Part shown: positions 44,928 to 53,913 of the stretch, piece by piece
How the letters are laid out: every line of letters begins with the position of its first letter
Position numbering within the stretch: position 1 is the first letter of the stretch
NCBI GenBank assembly: GCA_017621415.1
Contig: JAGATD010000059.1
Location: 1 to 56,680 of the forward strand
DNA: 56,680 bases
Source of the DNA: Clostridia bacterium
Lineage (GTDB): Bacteria > Bacillota > Clostridia > Oscillospirales > CAG-272
Reading direction: 5' to 3'
Notes under the pieces: generated by a model
Told to the model about the DNA's origin: nothing
Databases searched by the model: none
What the model saw: the letters and a program-made list of their open reading frames with translations, nothing else
Made by a program: the position numbers and the translations under genes

Positions 44928-45719
44928 TTATTCCTTAATTCTATTGTATACTTCTCTTATATTATCGATAACATAGGTGGGCTTAACCTCGCTTTTTTCA
45001 AGGTCGGCGAGTGTTCCCTCACCCGAGAGAACAAAAATTGTATCAATTCCCGCATTGAAGCCCGAGGCAATATCTGTATAAAGCCTGTCGCCTATCATTA
45101 CCGCCTCGTCACCCTTGTAACCAAATTTTTCAAGAGCGAGATAGATCATTTCAGGCTCGGGCTTGCCGATAAACTGAGGTCTCTTGCCGGTGGCTCTGAA
45201 GAGCATTTCAGCAAATGAGCCGCAGTCGGGCACGTAGCCAAAGGCGGTGGGACATACCCAGTCGGGATTTGTGGCAATATAGATTATATCATTCAAGAGA
45301 AGCTTGCATGCGTCCTCCAGCTTTTTGAATGTCAGCTCGTTATCATTACCCATAACTATGCCGTCAATTCCATCGGTAAGGTCGGTTACAACGTCTATTC
45401 CCGCATCAAGAAGCTCCTTTGTAAAGGAGGCGGTTCCCAGGGAATAAAATCTTCTGCCGGGGAATTTCTCTTTAATATAAAGAATTGTAGCATACGTTGA
45501 TGTTAAAAATTCATCCTCTGTTGACTCAATTCCGATATTTTTAAGCTTGTCAACATAGGCTTTAGCGCTCTTTGACGAGTTGTTTGTAAGAAAGAGATAT
45601 CTTCCGCCTTTTCTCTTAACCTCAGAGAGAAAATCAAGTGTGCCGTCAAAAAGGTCACTGTCAAGATATATTGTTCCGTCCATATCAAGAAGAAAAAGCT
45701 TTTTTTCGGATAATTTCAT
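44928..45719 (-). CDS. HAD-IIA family phosphatase (NagD/AraL-like)
   Basis: The 263-residue hydrolase has motif I LLDMDGTIY (about 11-19), motif II FLTNNSSKS and motif III/IV GKPEPEM ... MIGDRLYTDI (about 213-222). These enzymes clean up sugar or nucleotide phosphates. The ATG at 45719 is used because GAGGTG lies a few bases before it; an upstream ATG (45731) overlaps that site. It precedes the ABC-F gene by 4 bases. Confidence 0.88.
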   Translation of the reverse strand: MKLSEKKLFLLDMDGTIYLDSDLFDGTLDFLSEVKRKGGRYLFLTNNSSKSAKAYVDKLKNIGIESTEDEFLTSTYATILYIKEKFPGRRFYSLGTASFTKELLDAGIDVVTDLTDGIDGIVMGNDNELTFKKLEDACKLLLNDIIYIATNPDWVCPTAFGYVPDCGSFAEMLFRATGKRPQFIGKPEPEMIYLALEKFGYKGDEAVMIGDRLYTDIASGFNAGIDTIFVLSGEGTLADLEKSEVKPTYVIDNIREVYNRIKE

Positions 45720-45785
45720 TTTGCACCTCATAGCAAAAGAGGCTCTACCGACCGCGACAGAGTCTCTTATGCATTAACTTTTAAA

Positions 45786-46805
45786 TTAGTCCTCGGGATA
45801 ACCGTCGGGATTCATCTTTTGCCATCTTGCGCTATCCTCACACATCTTACTAAGATCGCGCTCAGCGCGCCAGCCAAGAACATTATAAGCCTTGGTGGGG
45901 TCGGCATAGCACTCAGCAATATCACCGGGACGGCGGGGAGCAATCTTATACTTTACAGGAGAGCCCCAAACATCGCCAAAGGCATAAACCATCTCAAGAA
46001 CCGAGTATCCGTTTCCTGTACCTACGTTTATGTAGTCGATACCCTGATACTTCTTGGTATAATCAAGCGCCTTAAGGTGAGCAAGAGAAAGGTCAACAAC
46101 GTGGATATAGTCACGAACACCTGTTCCGTCGGGAGTGTTATAATCGTCACCGAAGATAGAAAGGCACTCAAGCTTGCCTGCCGCAACCTTGGAAATATAA
46201 GGCAGGAGGTTGTTGGGAATACCCTTGGGGTCCTCACCGATAAGTCCGGACTCATGAGCTCCGATGGGGTTAAAGTAACGAAGAACACAAACCGAAAGGT
46301 CGGGGTTTGCTGCCGCTGTATCCTTTAAGATACGCTCAATCATCAGCTTTGTCTCACCGTAAGGATTGGTTGTAGAAAGGGGGAAATCCTCTCTTATCGG
46401 CACACTCTTTGGCAGACCGTAAACGGTTGCGGAGGAGCTGAAAACTATGCGGTTAACCTTATGGGCTATCATACAGTTAAGAAGATTGAATGTACCTGTA
46501 AGGTTGTTATGATAATAAAGAAGAGGAAGCGAGCAGGACTCGCCAACAGCCTTGAGACCGGCAAAGTGGATAACCGAGTCAATCTCGGGGTGGTCGCAGA
46601 AAACCTTATCAAGGGTTTCCATATCAAGAAGGTCACACTTAATGAATGTGGGACGCTTGCCTGTAATTTTTTCTATTCTGTCAAGAACGCACATCTTACT
46701 GTTAGAAAGATTATCAACAATAATAACCTCCTCGCCTATATTAAGCAGCTCAACAGTTGTGTGGGAACCAATATAACCTGTTCCGCCGGTAACAAGAATT
46801 GCCAT
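45786..46805 (-). CDS. galE: UDP-glucose 4-epimerase
   Basis: The 339-residue short-chain dehydrogenase interconverts UDP-glucose and UDP-galactose. It has the NAD loop [11 protein letters not shown] (5-15), the catalytic serine in SSSATVYG (about 124) and the YGETK catalytic Tyr-Lys (about 150). AAGGAG stands 8-9 bases before the ATG. A 10 bp hairpin with one G-U pair (about 45725-45757) follows its end but has no clean T run. Confidence 0.94.
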   Translation of the reverse strand: MAILVTGGTGYIGSHTTVELLNIGEEVIIVDNLSNSKMCVLDRIEKITGKRPTFIKCDLLDMETLDKVFCDHPEIDSVIHFAGLKAVGESCSLPLLYYHNNLTGTFNLLNCMIAHKVNRIVFSSSATVYGLPKSVPIREDFPLSTTNPYGETKLMIERILKDTAAANPDLSVCVLRYFNPIGAHESGLIGEDPKGIPNNLLPYISKVAAGKLECLSIFGDDYNTPDGTGVRDYIHVVDLSLAHLKALDYTKKYQGIDYINVGTGNGYSVLEMVYAFGDVWGSPVKYKIAPRRPGDIAECYADPTKAYNVLGWRAERDLSKMCEDSARWQKMNPDGYPED

Positions 46806-46867
46806 TGTTTTTTCTCCTTATAAATAATAAAGTGCTGAAAGCAAATAAAAATAATGCGTATTTAAAA

Positions 46868-46898
46868 CAAAAAGAGTAGACCGAACCTACTCTTTTTG
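46868..46898. terminator. Bidirectional terminator between rpmA and galE
   Basis: A perfect 12 bp stem (46868-46879 with 46887-46898) with A5 and T5 flanks ends the rplU-prp-rpmA operon. Confidence 0.9.
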
Positions 46899-46904
46899 TA
46901 TATT

Positions 46905-47183
46905 TTAGTCAGCGTAAACGCTAACCTGCTTCTTGCCGCCGGTGATATGTTCGAATTTAACAGTACCGTCAACAAGTGCAAAGAGAGTATCGTCAGTACC
47001 GATACCTACGTTCTTTCCGGGATGAATCTTTGTGCCGCGCTGTCTGACAATGATGTTGCCGGCAATAACTGCCTGACCGTCAGCCTTCTTAACACCGAGA
47101 CGCTTGGACTCAGAATCACGGCCGTTCTTGGTAGAACCAACGCCCTTCTTGTGGGCGAAGAATTGTAAACTAAGCTTTAACAT
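46905..47183 (-). CDS. rpmA: 50S ribosomal protein L27 with cleavable N-terminal leader
   Basis: The 92-residue protein begins [10 protein letters not shown] and continues [14 protein letters not shown], the Firmicutes form in which protease Prp removes the first residues after FFA before L27 works at the peptidyl-transferase centre. The ATG at 47183 has a GGAGG site; the frame is open slightly upstream. It is the last gene of rplU-prp-rpmA. Confidence 0.95.
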   Translation of the reverse strand: MLKLSLQFFAHKKGVGSTKNGRDSESKRLGVKKADGQAVIAGNIIVRQRGTKIHPGKNVGIGTDDTLFALVDGTVKFEHITGGKKQVSVYAD

Positions 47184-47215
47184 TTTTCGTACCTCCATAA
47201 TTATTTGTAGTAGAC

Positions 47216-47572
47216 TTAAATCTCTCTTTCAACCTCTTTAACATCGAGGTAGTCGTAATACTCCTCGACAAGGTCCATAAGCTGGAAGAAATAAGCCTGT
47301 ATAAGACCGGAGATGGCAAACTGCTTTTTTGCATCGCTCTCATACTTTGGGAGAGCTGACTTGGCTATAAGGCGGATGTCGGTAGTCTTTTCATCAATAG
47401 TATAATCAACGGTTGAGGCATAAGAAACCTCAATTGTATTGATTATAAGCATTGTCATAGCCGACAGCGCCGAGCAAAGAATGTCGTCACCGCTTTCTGC
47501 AAAGCCGGTGTGCCCCTGCTCCTCGAAGCCGTAATAAACTCCGTTTGTCTTATAGAATGTGATTGTTGTCAT
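47216..47572 (-). CDS. prp: Ribosomal-processing cysteine protease Prp
   Basis: The 118-residue protease has catalytic His-21 in GHTGFA and Cys-33 in DILCSALS. It cleaves the leader of L27, and lies between the L21 and L27 genes as in other Firmicutes. Confidence 0.93.
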   Translation of the reverse strand: MTTITFYKTNGVYYGFEEQGHTGFAESGDDILCSALSAMTMLIINTIEVSYASTVDYTIDEKTTDIRLIAKSALPKYESDAKKQFAISGLIQAYFFQLMDLVEEYYDYLDVKEVEREI

Positions 47573-47580
47573 TTTTAAGA

Positions 47581-47889
47581 TTAGCCCTCAATCTTTTCGA
47601 TCTGGATCTTAGTATAGTCCTGACGATGACCGATCTTCTTCTTCTCGTTCTTCTTGGACTTGTACTTGATAACGTCGATCTTCTTGGACTTGCCGTTCTT
47701 AACAACGTTTGCAACTACTGTTGCGCCTTCTACATAGGGAGTACCAACAGAAAGGGTCTCGCCGCCAAGGCAAAGAACCTTGTCGAATGTAACCTTCTCG
47801 CCCTCAGCAACGCCAAGCTTCTCTACGAAGATAACGTCACCCTCAGCAACCTTGTACTGCTTTCCACCTGTTACGAAAATAGCGAACAT
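47581..47889 (-). CDS. rplU: 50S ribosomal protein L21
   Basis: The 102-residue protein begins [14 protein letters not shown] and has the late [13 protein letters not shown] basic region of L21, which binds 23S rRNA. The ATG at 47889 follows GAGGTG by 7 bases. It is the first gene of the three-gene operon, under its own promoter and leader. Confidence 0.95.
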   Translation of the reverse strand: MFAIFVTGGKQYKVAEGDVIFVEKLGVAEGEKVTFDKVLCLGGETLSVGTPYVEGATVVANVVKNGKSKKIDVIKYKSKKNEKKKIGHRQDYTKIQIEKIEG

Positions 47890-47975
47890 GAAAAAGCACC
47901 TCACTTTCGTGTAAAATCGCTATCATAGGCGATGACAAATAGCCATACTTCCCTAGCCTATCAATAAGCGTCGAT
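47890..47975 (-). promoter_or_regulatory. Leader of the rplU operon, possible L21 autoregulatory element
   Basis: The ~85-base leader can form a stem with TCGC/GCGA around an 8-base loop (about 47916-47932) and lies where Firmicutes have an L21 leader. I cannot check its consensus by eye, so the name is tentative. Confidence 0.35.
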
Positions 47976-47977
47976 AT

Positions 47978-48006
47978 ATTATAACATCAAAGGTAATGTT
48001 TGTCAA
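47978..48006 (-). promoter_or_regulatory. Promoter of rplU-prp-rpmA
   Basis: TTGACA (48001-48006, minus) and TATAAT (47978-47983) are separated by 17 bases, a consensus promoter as expected for ribosomal genes. Confidence 0.88.
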
Positions 48007-48060
48007 GCGTTTTTGTAAAATAATTTTAATATTTTTTGTATACTTTCACTATAAAAGGGG

Positions 48061-49068
48061 TTAAAATCCCATCCGATGAATTTCAGCCCATAAAAGGTCG
48101 GCATAGTTGTAATGCCCATTGTCACCTATTACAAGAGCGGTATTTTCGGGTACACCTAAGCTCTTATAAATTCGCTTTATAGTTTCATAGTTTTTCTTTG
48201 TTTCGTCTATAGGAAATATATCGTCAAGCTCACCTGCCGCAACAACAAGTTTGCGAGGCGCAATAAGCCCTGCAAGGTCACCCATTTCAAAATACTTGCG
48301 TATACTCGGGATATGATTGCACATACAGTGCTCCATTGCAATAATGGATCCCTCATAGGTGCACACAGAGCATGACGGAGCGCAAACGGTTATACGCTCG
48401 TCAACACAGGCGAGATAATAGGATGCGGTACCGCCCCCGGAATTTCCTGTGCAAACAATATTCTCCATATCTATAACATCAAAATGCTCACCAACGGCAT
48501 CCAGTATACGCATAGCATCCCATACACGCTCGCCAATGGTAGTGCGTCCCATAAGAAGCGCAATTTTTGCAGCCTCGGTACAGCTTGTTCCTATCCCTTT
48601 TAGACTTGATTCTCCGAAATTTCTTGCCTCAATTACAAGTGCCGCACGTCCCTCGCGAAGAGAACGGGGCGCCATTGCCCTATGAGGCCACTCTTCAAGC
48701 GACTTTTTATCTCTCTCGGTCTTAGCAACTCCGAGAGCTAGGTGCATTCCGCTTCCGTGACCGCTGAGACAAATTGTCAAGGGGATTTTATCCTCAATGC
48801 CTGTGGGAACAAGCAGATAACAAGGCACAAAATACCCGGGCTCGGTCTCTACTGTAAAGCGGTATTCGGTGTACCCGTCTTTCTCCGCCCTGTATTCAAT
48901 TTCAAAGGCGCTGCCCGCCTCGAGAGGCAGACCAAGAAGCGAAAGAAGCTTATCATACGCCGATTTTCGCCACTCTGTAAAATCAACTTTTTCATCAAAG
49001 GCAAGAGCGGGTTTTGATTTTTTAACCACCTCTAGTTCATAGAGGTGGCTGTTAGATGTTTTAATCAT
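48061..49068 (-). CDS. Alpha/beta hydrolase (acetyl-esterase/dienelactone-type)
   Basis: The 335-residue enzyme has a nucleophile elbow GNSGGG (Ser about 212), an acid in AGELDDIFP (about 286) and His in GDNGHYNY (about 320), following a long N-terminal region. The layout resembles large intracellular acetyl-xylan-esterase-like hydrolases; substrate unknown. The ATG at 49068 is two bases after the stop of the preceding gene; a GTG at 49089 is directly on the GAGGAG and is less likely. Confidence 0.75.
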   Translation of the reverse strand: MIKTSNSHLYELEVVKKSKPALAFDEKVDFTEWRKSAYDKLLSLLGLPLEAGSAFEIEYRAEKDGYTEYRFTVETEPGYFVPCYLLVPTGIEDKIPLTICLSGHGSGMHLALGVAKTERDKKSLEEWPHRAMAPRSLREGRAALVIEARNFGESSLKGIGTSCTEAAKIALLMGRTTIGERVWDAMRILDAVGEHFDVIDMENIVCTGNSGGGTASYYLACVDERITVCAPSCSVCTYEGSIIAMEHCMCNHIPSIRKYFEMGDLAGLIAPRKLVVAAGELDDIFPIDETKKNYETIKRIYKSLGVPENTALVIGDNGHYNYADLLWAEIHRMGF

Positions 49069-49070
49069 AA

Positions 49071-49529
49071 TTACTGCGCAGACTTGCACTCCTCGTCGTC
49101 GCAGGCATCGCAGTCACCGTCGCAAATCTCGATATCGGTGATCTTCTCGCCGCAGGCGGGACAGGTAATTTCCTCGGTAGAGAGAGAATCGTCAAAGCAG
49201 ATTATCTCACCGCAGGAGGGGCACTCAAGCTCGTAGTACTCGCACTCCTCACCGTCGTAGTCCTCATCATCATTAAGGTCGTCGTAGTCGTCATACTCCT
49301 CGTCATCGTCAAAGTAGAGGTCCTCTTCAACAGCGCCAAGGTCCTGGTCAAGCTCCTCAACATACTCGTGGAGCTCCTTGTTATCAGCCTCAAGAGCCGC
49401 AATTTTGTCAGCCATGTCGCAAAGTAGAGAGAGCATTTCGCCAATTATTTTGCCCTCCTTGGTAGCCTTATCAATCTCATAGCCCTCAAAGAGGCCCTTA
49501 ATGTATGCTGCGTTTTCTGTAATTCCCAT
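49071..49529 (-). CDS. CD1247-N-domain protein with C-terminal zinc ribbon
   Basis: The 152-residue protein opens MGITENAAYIKGLFEG, the CD1247-type N-terminal helix pair, then a coiled-coil stretch (about 35-70), a very acidic D/E/Y tract (about 70-100) and two CxxC pairs, CPSCGE and CPACGE (about 105-130), that should hold zinc. Function unknown. The ATG at 49529 has AGGAG 7 bases upstream. It lies between efp and the hydrolase. Confidence 0.8.
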   Translation of the reverse strand: MGITENAAYIKGLFEGYEIDKATKEGKIIGEMLSLLCDMADKIAALEADNKELHEYVEELDQDLGAVEEDLYFDDDEEYDDYDDLNDDEDYDGEECEYYELECPSCGEIICFDDSLSTEEITCPACGEKITDIEICDGDCDACDDEECKSAQ

Positions 49530-49559
49530 TTTATTACTCCTTATAGTGTGGTTATAAGC

Positions 49560-49592
49560 AAAATGCTCCCCATAGATTTCGGAGAGCATTTT
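49560..49592 (-). terminator. Terminator after efp
   Basis: AAAATGCTC (49560-49568) pairs with GAGCATTTT (49584-49592). It lies between efp and the CD1247-type gene. Confidence 0.75.
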
Positions 49593-49604
49593 TGTTTTTC
49601 AGAG

Positions 49605-50162
49605 TTATGCTCTTTCGAGATACTCGCCTGTTCTGGTATCGATTCTAAGAAGGTCGCCCTCGTTGATGAAGATCGGAACCTTAACAACCGCGCCTGTTTC
49701 AAGAGTTGCGGGCTTAGTTACGTTAGTAGCTGTATCGCCTCTGACACCGGGCTCTGTCTCAACAACAGCGAGCTCAACAAATGTGGGAGGCTCAACAGAG
49801 AATACCTTACCCTTAAAGGATGAGATCTTGCACATCATTTCTTCCTTAACGAACTTGAAGTTGTCGCCAACCATATCGCGGGAGATAAGAGTCTCCTCCC
49901 ATGTCTCGGTATCCATGAAGTGATAAAGGTCACCGTCATCATAGGAATACTGAAGGTCGCGTCTCTCAATTACCGCGTTCTCAAACTTTGCGGTAGGGTT
50001 GAAGGACTGCTCGCGGATAGCGCCGGTCATAACATCCTTGTACTTAGTTCTAACGAAAGCTGCGCCTTTACCGGGCTTAACGTGCTGGAACTCGATTACC
50101 TGATATACCTTACCCTCCATCTCGAAGGTAACACCATTTTTGAAATCACCTGCTGTTAACAT
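49605..50162 (-). CDS. efp: Elongation factor P
   Basis: The 185-residue factor rescues ribosomes stalled at proline runs. It has three beta-barrel domains and the tip loop [12 protein letters not shown] with Lys-32, which is the modified position in many bacteria. It has a promoter of its own and a terminator, so although it lies beside the peptidase gene it can be expressed alone. The proline-specific peptidase upstream is a common neighbour. Confidence 0.95.
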   Translation of the reverse strand: MLTAGDFKNGVTFEMEGKVYQVIEFQHVKPGKGAAFVRTKYKDVMTGAIREQSFNPTAKFENAVIERRDLQYSYDDGDLYHFMDTETWEETLISRDMVGDNFKFVKEEMMCKISSFKGKVFSVEPPTFVELAVVETEPGVRGDTATNVTKPATLETGAVVKVPIFINEGDLLRIDTRTGEYLERA

Positions 50163-50249
50163 GTTTTATGTTTCCTTTTCTTGGCGAATTTATTAGATTT
50201 TATGGCTCTCGGGTCCGCCACAACCATGACGCCATAGCTTAACGCACTT

Positions 50250-50278
50250 ATTTTACTATAAAATGAAGAATTTTTCAA
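50250..50278 (-). promoter_or_regulatory. Promoter of efp
   Basis: TTGAAA (50273-50278, minus) and TAAAAT (50250-50255) are 17 bases apart, leaving a leader of about 80 bases. Confidence 0.7.
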
Positions 50279-50337
50279 GGGGGTTAGCGAATATTTTTTT
50301 GACTTTTTGCCATATTTTTTGAAATTCGGGCAAAAAA

Positions 50338-51408
50338 TCAGCAAATTTCTATCAATTCCTTAGTGGATTTTGTGAAATTCTGTATTCCGCCCTCCACTAT
50401 TTTAACCATATCCTCGATACGGCAGCCGTATCTTCCGTAAAGATAAATTCCCGGCTCAACGGTTACAACATTACCGGCTTTAAGCTTTTTGCCAAAGGCT
50501 TTCGGAGAAAGACTCGGTGACTCGTGAATAAACAGTCCGACCGAGTGACCGAGAGAGTGGCCAAATGCGCCCTTATACTCTGCCTTTGCTTCAATTACAT
50601 CTCTTGCTGCCTTGTCAGCCTCGCCGCAGTCTGCCCCTGCCCTGAGAAATTCAAGCGCTGACCTCTGCGCCGCGAGAACAGTATTATATAGCTCTTTCAT
50701 TTCTGAGTCTGCCCTGCCGATAACGATAGTTCTTGTCATATCCGAGCAATATCCGCCATATTTCGCGCCAAAATCAAGGGTGAGAAAGCCTTTCTTCAGC
50801 TTGCAATTTCTCGGCACACCGTGAGGCAGAGTCGAGCTGTCGCCCGAAACCGCAATAGTGTCAAATGCCGTACCCTCAGAGCCTAACCTCTTCATTAAAT
50901 ATTCAAGCTCCGCCGCAACCTCGATTTCGGTCATATCAGGCTTAATTTGTGAAAGCAGGCCCGAAAAAGCAAGGTCGGTAATTTCCTGGGACTTGCCAAT
51001 AAGCTCAATTTCCCAATCCGGCTTAACCTGACGCATATTCTCAACCATATCGCCAATGTCGCAAAGCTCGACCTCGGGGTAATCCTCCTTAAGCCTCGAG
51101 AATTTTGCAAAGGACACAGTCTCCCCCTCAAAGCCTAGCAGCCTTATTTCCTCTTCCTTAATAACAGAATGCATAAATTCCCTCCTGTTAACGGGTGTTA
51201 CGACCTCAAAATCAGCGCAAACAGATTTTTTAGCCATTTCGAGATATCTGAAGTCTGTTACAAGATAGGCTTTTGATTTTGTAATAAGCAAAAATCCGTC
51301 AGAAAAGGCAAATCTTGTAAGATATCTCTGGTTAAGCTCATCAAAAATTATTGCTCCGTCAAGACCTGCTTCCGAAAGCTTAATTCTTAATTTTACTAAT
51401 TGATTCAT
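50338..51408 (-). CDS. Xaa-Pro aminopeptidase (M24B)
   Basis: The 356-residue creatinase-fold metallopeptidase has the five metal ligands in LDFGAKYGG (Asp), CSDMTRT (Asp), GHSLGHSVG (His), TVEPGIY (Glu) and RIEDMV (Glu). It removes N-terminal residues before proline. Its start overlaps the stop of the TIM-barrel gene (ATGA). Length is typical of PepP/YpdF-like peptidases in Firmicutes. Confidence 0.92.
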   Translation of the reverse strand: MNQLVKLRIKLSEAGLDGAIIFDELNQRYLTRFAFSDGFLLITKSKAYLVTDFRYLEMAKKSVCADFEVVTPVNRREFMHSVIKEEEIRLLGFEGETVSFAKFSRLKEDYPEVELCDIGDMVENMRQVKPDWEIELIGKSQEITDLAFSGLLSQIKPDMTEIEVAAELEYLMKRLGSEGTAFDTIAVSGDSSTLPHGVPRNCKLKKGFLTLDFGAKYGGYCSDMTRTIVIGRADSEMKELYNTVLAAQRSALEFLRAGADCGEADKAARDVIEAKAEYKGAFGHSLGHSVGLFIHESPSLSPKAFGKKLKAGNVVTVEPGIYLYGRYGCRIEDMVKIVEGGIQNFTKSTKELIEIC

Positions 51409-52253
51409 TTCAGCCTTTCAAGATAATATTTTTTCATCATCAGCGCATCATCAGACTGGCTTCCGGCAGATTCGCAGATTATTGTGGGAGAGAGATTATT
51501 CTTAACGATAGCGTCAACAAGAGGCTCAAAATCGGGCCCGTATTCGTAGTCCTCAAAGGTCAAATGTCGCTTTTCACCCTGGGCTGTCCACTCAATTTTA
51601 GAGAAATGGCAGTGGAGATTTTCAGCAACATCAGCTCCAAGTGCTCTGTCAATTTTATCAAAAACTCTTAGATAATCATCGGCAGAAACAAAAACTCCTC
51701 CTAAATCTCTTGCATTAAGATGTCCAAAGTCAACAACGGGAACAAACGAAGAATCTATTCTGCAAAGCTCAAGAACCTCATCAAGAGTTCCGAGCTGATT
51801 TTTCTTTCCCATTGTCTCAAGTCCAAGCTTTATACCGTAGGTCTCTACCTCGGAGAGGGTTCTAACCAGTGTGTCGGCGGCAAGGCGCATTGCCTCATCT
51901 CTTGTAATTTTCGCAGCGGAGCCGGAATGGATTACTATTGTATCAGCCCCAAGGAGATGCGCCGCATCAAGGCTCTCTCTGATGTATCTTATACTGTTAA
52001 GTCTCTTTTCCTCAACAATACCCGAAAGCGAGATAAAATAAGGGGTGTGGAAGGACATTTTTACCCCCGCTTCTTTTGCCGCCTTGCCAACAGCGGAAAG
52101 CATCGCGGGAGATGCCGAAAGCCCGTTTCCTGCCTCGTATTCGTATGCATCAAGTCCGATATTCTTTACAAACGCAGGCGCGTCAATGGTAGACTTAAAG
52201 CCCGCCAGGCGAAAGGCGTCGCTGTTTCCGCCCGGTCCAAAATATGCGCTCAT
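51405..52253 (-). CDS. TIM-barrel protein, endonuclease IV-like
   Basis: The 282-residue protein looks like an AP-endonuclease-2/deoxyribonuclease IV TIM barrel: FHTPYFISL, IVIHSG, LETMGKKNQLGT, VVDFGHLNAR and HCHFSKIEW carry the metal-binding His, Glu and Asp residues in order. It may cut at abasic sites or be an isomerase of the same fold. It overlaps both neighbours by 4 bases, so yqeG, this gene and the peptidase are co-translated. Confidence 0.82.
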   Translation of the reverse strand: MSAYFGPGGNSDAFRLAGFKSTIDAPAFVKNIGLDAYEYEAGNGLSASPAMLSAVGKAAKEAGVKMSFHTPYFISLSGIVEEKRLNSIRYIRESLDAAHLLGADTIVIHSGSAAKITRDEAMRLAADTLVRTLSEVETYGIKLGLETMGKKNQLGTLDEVLELCRIDSSFVPVVDFGHLNARDLGGVFVSADDYLRVFDKIDRALGADVAENLHCHFSKIEWTAQGEKRHLTFEDYEYGPDFEPLVDAIVKNNLSPTIICESAGSQSDDALMMKKYYLERLK

Positions 52254-52747
52254 TTATTATTCCTTCTTTCGTATTTTCTTAACACAGGACGTTCAAAGTA
52301 ACGCTTAACTTTTGTAATAACGTCTCTTTTGTCATTTATCGGCGGCAGGAGTATCGCTCTCAGCCCAGCCATATGTGCCGCAAGAACGTCGGTAAACACC
52401 TGGTCGCCCATTAGAATTGTATTTTCCTTAGTTGTTCCCATATCCGCCATAGCGCGCTTTATGTTCTTAGAGAAAGGCTTACCTGCCTTAAAGTACGCAG
52501 GCAAGCGCAAATCCTTATTAAAAAGCTCAACTCTTTCACGGTTGTTGTTTGAAACAAACGCGGCAGAAATCCCCGCCTCTTTCAAAGACCGGAGCCATGC
52601 CACAACATGCTCACCCGGCACAGGATGCTCGTAAGGCTCAAGCGTGTTGTCTATATCAAGAATTATTCCTTTAACCCCAAGAGACGAAAGAAAGTCAGCC
52701 GTCGCTTCGTCAAAGGTCTTAAAGTAATACTCGGGTACAAGAGTCAT
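52250..52747 (-). CDS. YqeG family HAD IIIA-type phosphatase
   Basis: The 165-residue phosphatase has HAD motif I ILDIDNTLEPY (about 29-39), motif II FVSNNNR and motif III GKPFSKN ... MGDQVFTDV. YqeG-like proteins occur throughout Firmicutes, with phosphatidylglycerophosphate phosphatase suggested for relatives. The ATG at 52747 has GGAG 6 bases upstream. It is first in the run leading to the peptidase. Confidence 0.87.
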   Translation of the reverse strand: MTLVPEYYFKTFDEATADFLSSLGVKGIILDIDNTLEPYEHPVPGEHVVAWLRSLKEAGISAAFVSNNNRERVELFNKDLRLPAYFKAGKPFSKNIKRAMADMGTTKENTILMGDQVFTDVLAAHMAGLRAILLPPINDKRDVITKVKRYFERPVLRKYERRNNK

Positions 52748-52874
52748 AAAATTCTCCGTCATAGTTTGATACAATTTTTATGTGTTTTTGTTTTCTCGCC
52801 TTTTTCATATTATATCATATAACAGCTTTTGAGTCAATATTTTTGCTTATAAACTTAAATTCTGAAGTAGAATT

Positions 52875-53160
52875 TGTCATTCCGAGCGGCAGGCGCATTA
52901 TTCGAGGACTATATCGTTAGGCGAGGAATCTCCCAGACCGAACCGTCGGCAAGTCTGGACTTTGGCAAGGGAGATAAGGATTATTTTTCGATTTTTTAGT
53001 TAACGAACACCTCATCAGTCACCGTAGGTGACAGCTTCCCCTCCAAGGGGAAGCCTATATATATCCTTGTGCGAGTCTAAGCTTATAACGGTTCGGAAAT
53101 GGAGATCCTTCGCTCAAAGCTTTGCAGCTCCGTTCTTAATTTGTGCCGCTCAGGATGACA
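52875..53160. repeat. MITE-like intergenic repeat with terminal inverted repeats
   Basis: The 286 bp block is bounded by TGTCATTCCGAGCGG on the left and CCGCTCAGGATGACA on the right, inverted repeats that agree at 13 of 15 positions. Inside are short stems, such as GTCACC-gta-GGTGAC (about 53018-53032) and CTTCCCCT-ccaa-GGGGAAG. It has no coding potential. Similar strings are, as I recall, widely dispersed in gut Firmicutes. I saw no clear target duplication. Bases 52748-52874 before it hold nothing I can name. Confidence 0.65.
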
Positions 53161-53219
53161 TGATGCTACTTAGATTAGACATTCAAAAGAAAGATGTAAA
53201 AAATCTTTTTAAAAACATC

Positions 53220-53248
53220 TTGTAAAAAGACTTGCTTTGTGGTATAAT
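53220..53248 (+). promoter_or_regulatory. Promoter of the structured RNA / right TnpV pair
   Basis: TTGTAA (53220-53225) and TATAAT (53243-53248) are separated by 17 bases. The predicted start point, about 53255, coincides with the first base of the large self-closing structure. Confidence 0.7.
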
Positions 53249-53254
53249 AACCTT

Positions 53255-53412
53255 GCCAAACAAACTAAATATTTTTCGCGAGCATTTTTTATCATTTGGG
53301 ATAGTTGTATCCCTTTCTAATCATACTTCTAATTAAGGTTCAATTTGAAAAAACTCAAATTCCTACCTTAGTAGAAGTATAATATGCTCGATCTAAGTTT
53401 AGTTTGTTTGGC
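53255..53412 (+). ncRNA. Large self-closing structured RNA (unassigned), leader of tnpV or separate ncRNA
   Basis: The 158 nt can fold into a junction: outer stem of 15 perfect pairs (53255-53269 with 53398-53412), second stem CGAGCAT/ATGCTCG (53279-53285 with 53384-53390), side hairpin GGGATA-gttg-TATCCC (53298-53313), and a long arm of three stems, 9 bp (53323-53331 with 53372-53380), 6 bp (53334-53339 with 53365-53370) and 7 bp (53342-53348 with 53355-53361). No coding frame fits. There is no T-run terminator after it, so transcription may run into the TnpV gene 130 bases on. A MITE with 15 bp inverted ends is the main alternative. Confidence 0.6.
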
Positions 53413-53500
53413 GACGACTAAGGAATTTGTGTTTTTGTGCGATGACCTCTCTTGATGTCCCATAACGAAGGTTTCAAAAAATAGTGGTAAAGACAATCGA

Positions 53501-53541
53501 TACAGTATATCGCAAATATTTATTTGAATGGAGATACTGTA
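53501..53541 (+). promoter_or_regulatory. Possible ribosome-site-masking hairpin before the right TnpV gene
   Basis: TACAGTAT (53501-53508) can pair with ATACTGTA (53534-53541), which lies between the SD GGAG (53530-53533) and the ATG. Pairing would hinder initiation. Confidence 0.4.
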
Positions 53542-53913
53542 ATGAAAACATTGTATGAAAACCTTGGTGGGACTTATCACGAAGAAAACGGACACCTTAT
53601 TCCTAACGTAACCCTTCCCGAACAGACCGACTATCAGATCGGCAAGTATGGACGGATGCACCTTGACTACATCAAGAACCACCGTCGCGGAAGGTACACA
53701 ACTCTGCTGACCGAAGGCAAGTTAAACGCTCGGTTGCACAAGATAGACCTTGAAGCAAACGAAATGCTTGATACCATTATCCCCCGCTTTGCTACCGAAA
53801 GAGGTATCGACGAGAATTTGAAAGCTCACGATATGCTCCGTTGGGTTGCTGAGATGAACAACATCAAGGCAAGCGCGGAAGAAATCGTTTTGCGGGAGGT
53901 GGTGTTGGTATGA
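53542..53913 (+). CDS. TnpV family transposon-encoded protein, right copy
   Basis: The 123-residue protein is a close paralogue of the one at 401-784: it shares GGTY.EENGHLIP, LDYIKNHRRGRYTTLLTEGKLNARL in pieces, and RWVAEMNNIKA. The DNA is similar too, so the copies are related by a recent duplication or by repeated arrival. GGAG lies 8 bases before the ATG. The preceding 290 bases hold the structured RNA. No transposase is present nearby. Confidence 0.82.
   Translation: MKTLYENLGGTYHEENGHLIPNVTLPEQTDYQIGKYGRMHLDYIKNHRRGRYTTLLTEGKLNARLHKIDLEANEMLDTIIPRFATERGIDENLKAHDMLRWVAEMNNIKASAEEIVLREVVLV

Noticed and set aside
48061..49089. Start of the hydrolase at the GTG at 49089
   Set aside because: The GTG lies directly on the GAGGAG with no spacer and inside the preceding gene; the ATG at 49068 next to the previous stop is better.
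53255..53412. 6S RNA
   Set aside because: Size and end-to-end pairing fit, but the fold has a three-way junction with a side hairpin and an almost empty 3' strand instead of a symmetric central bubble.
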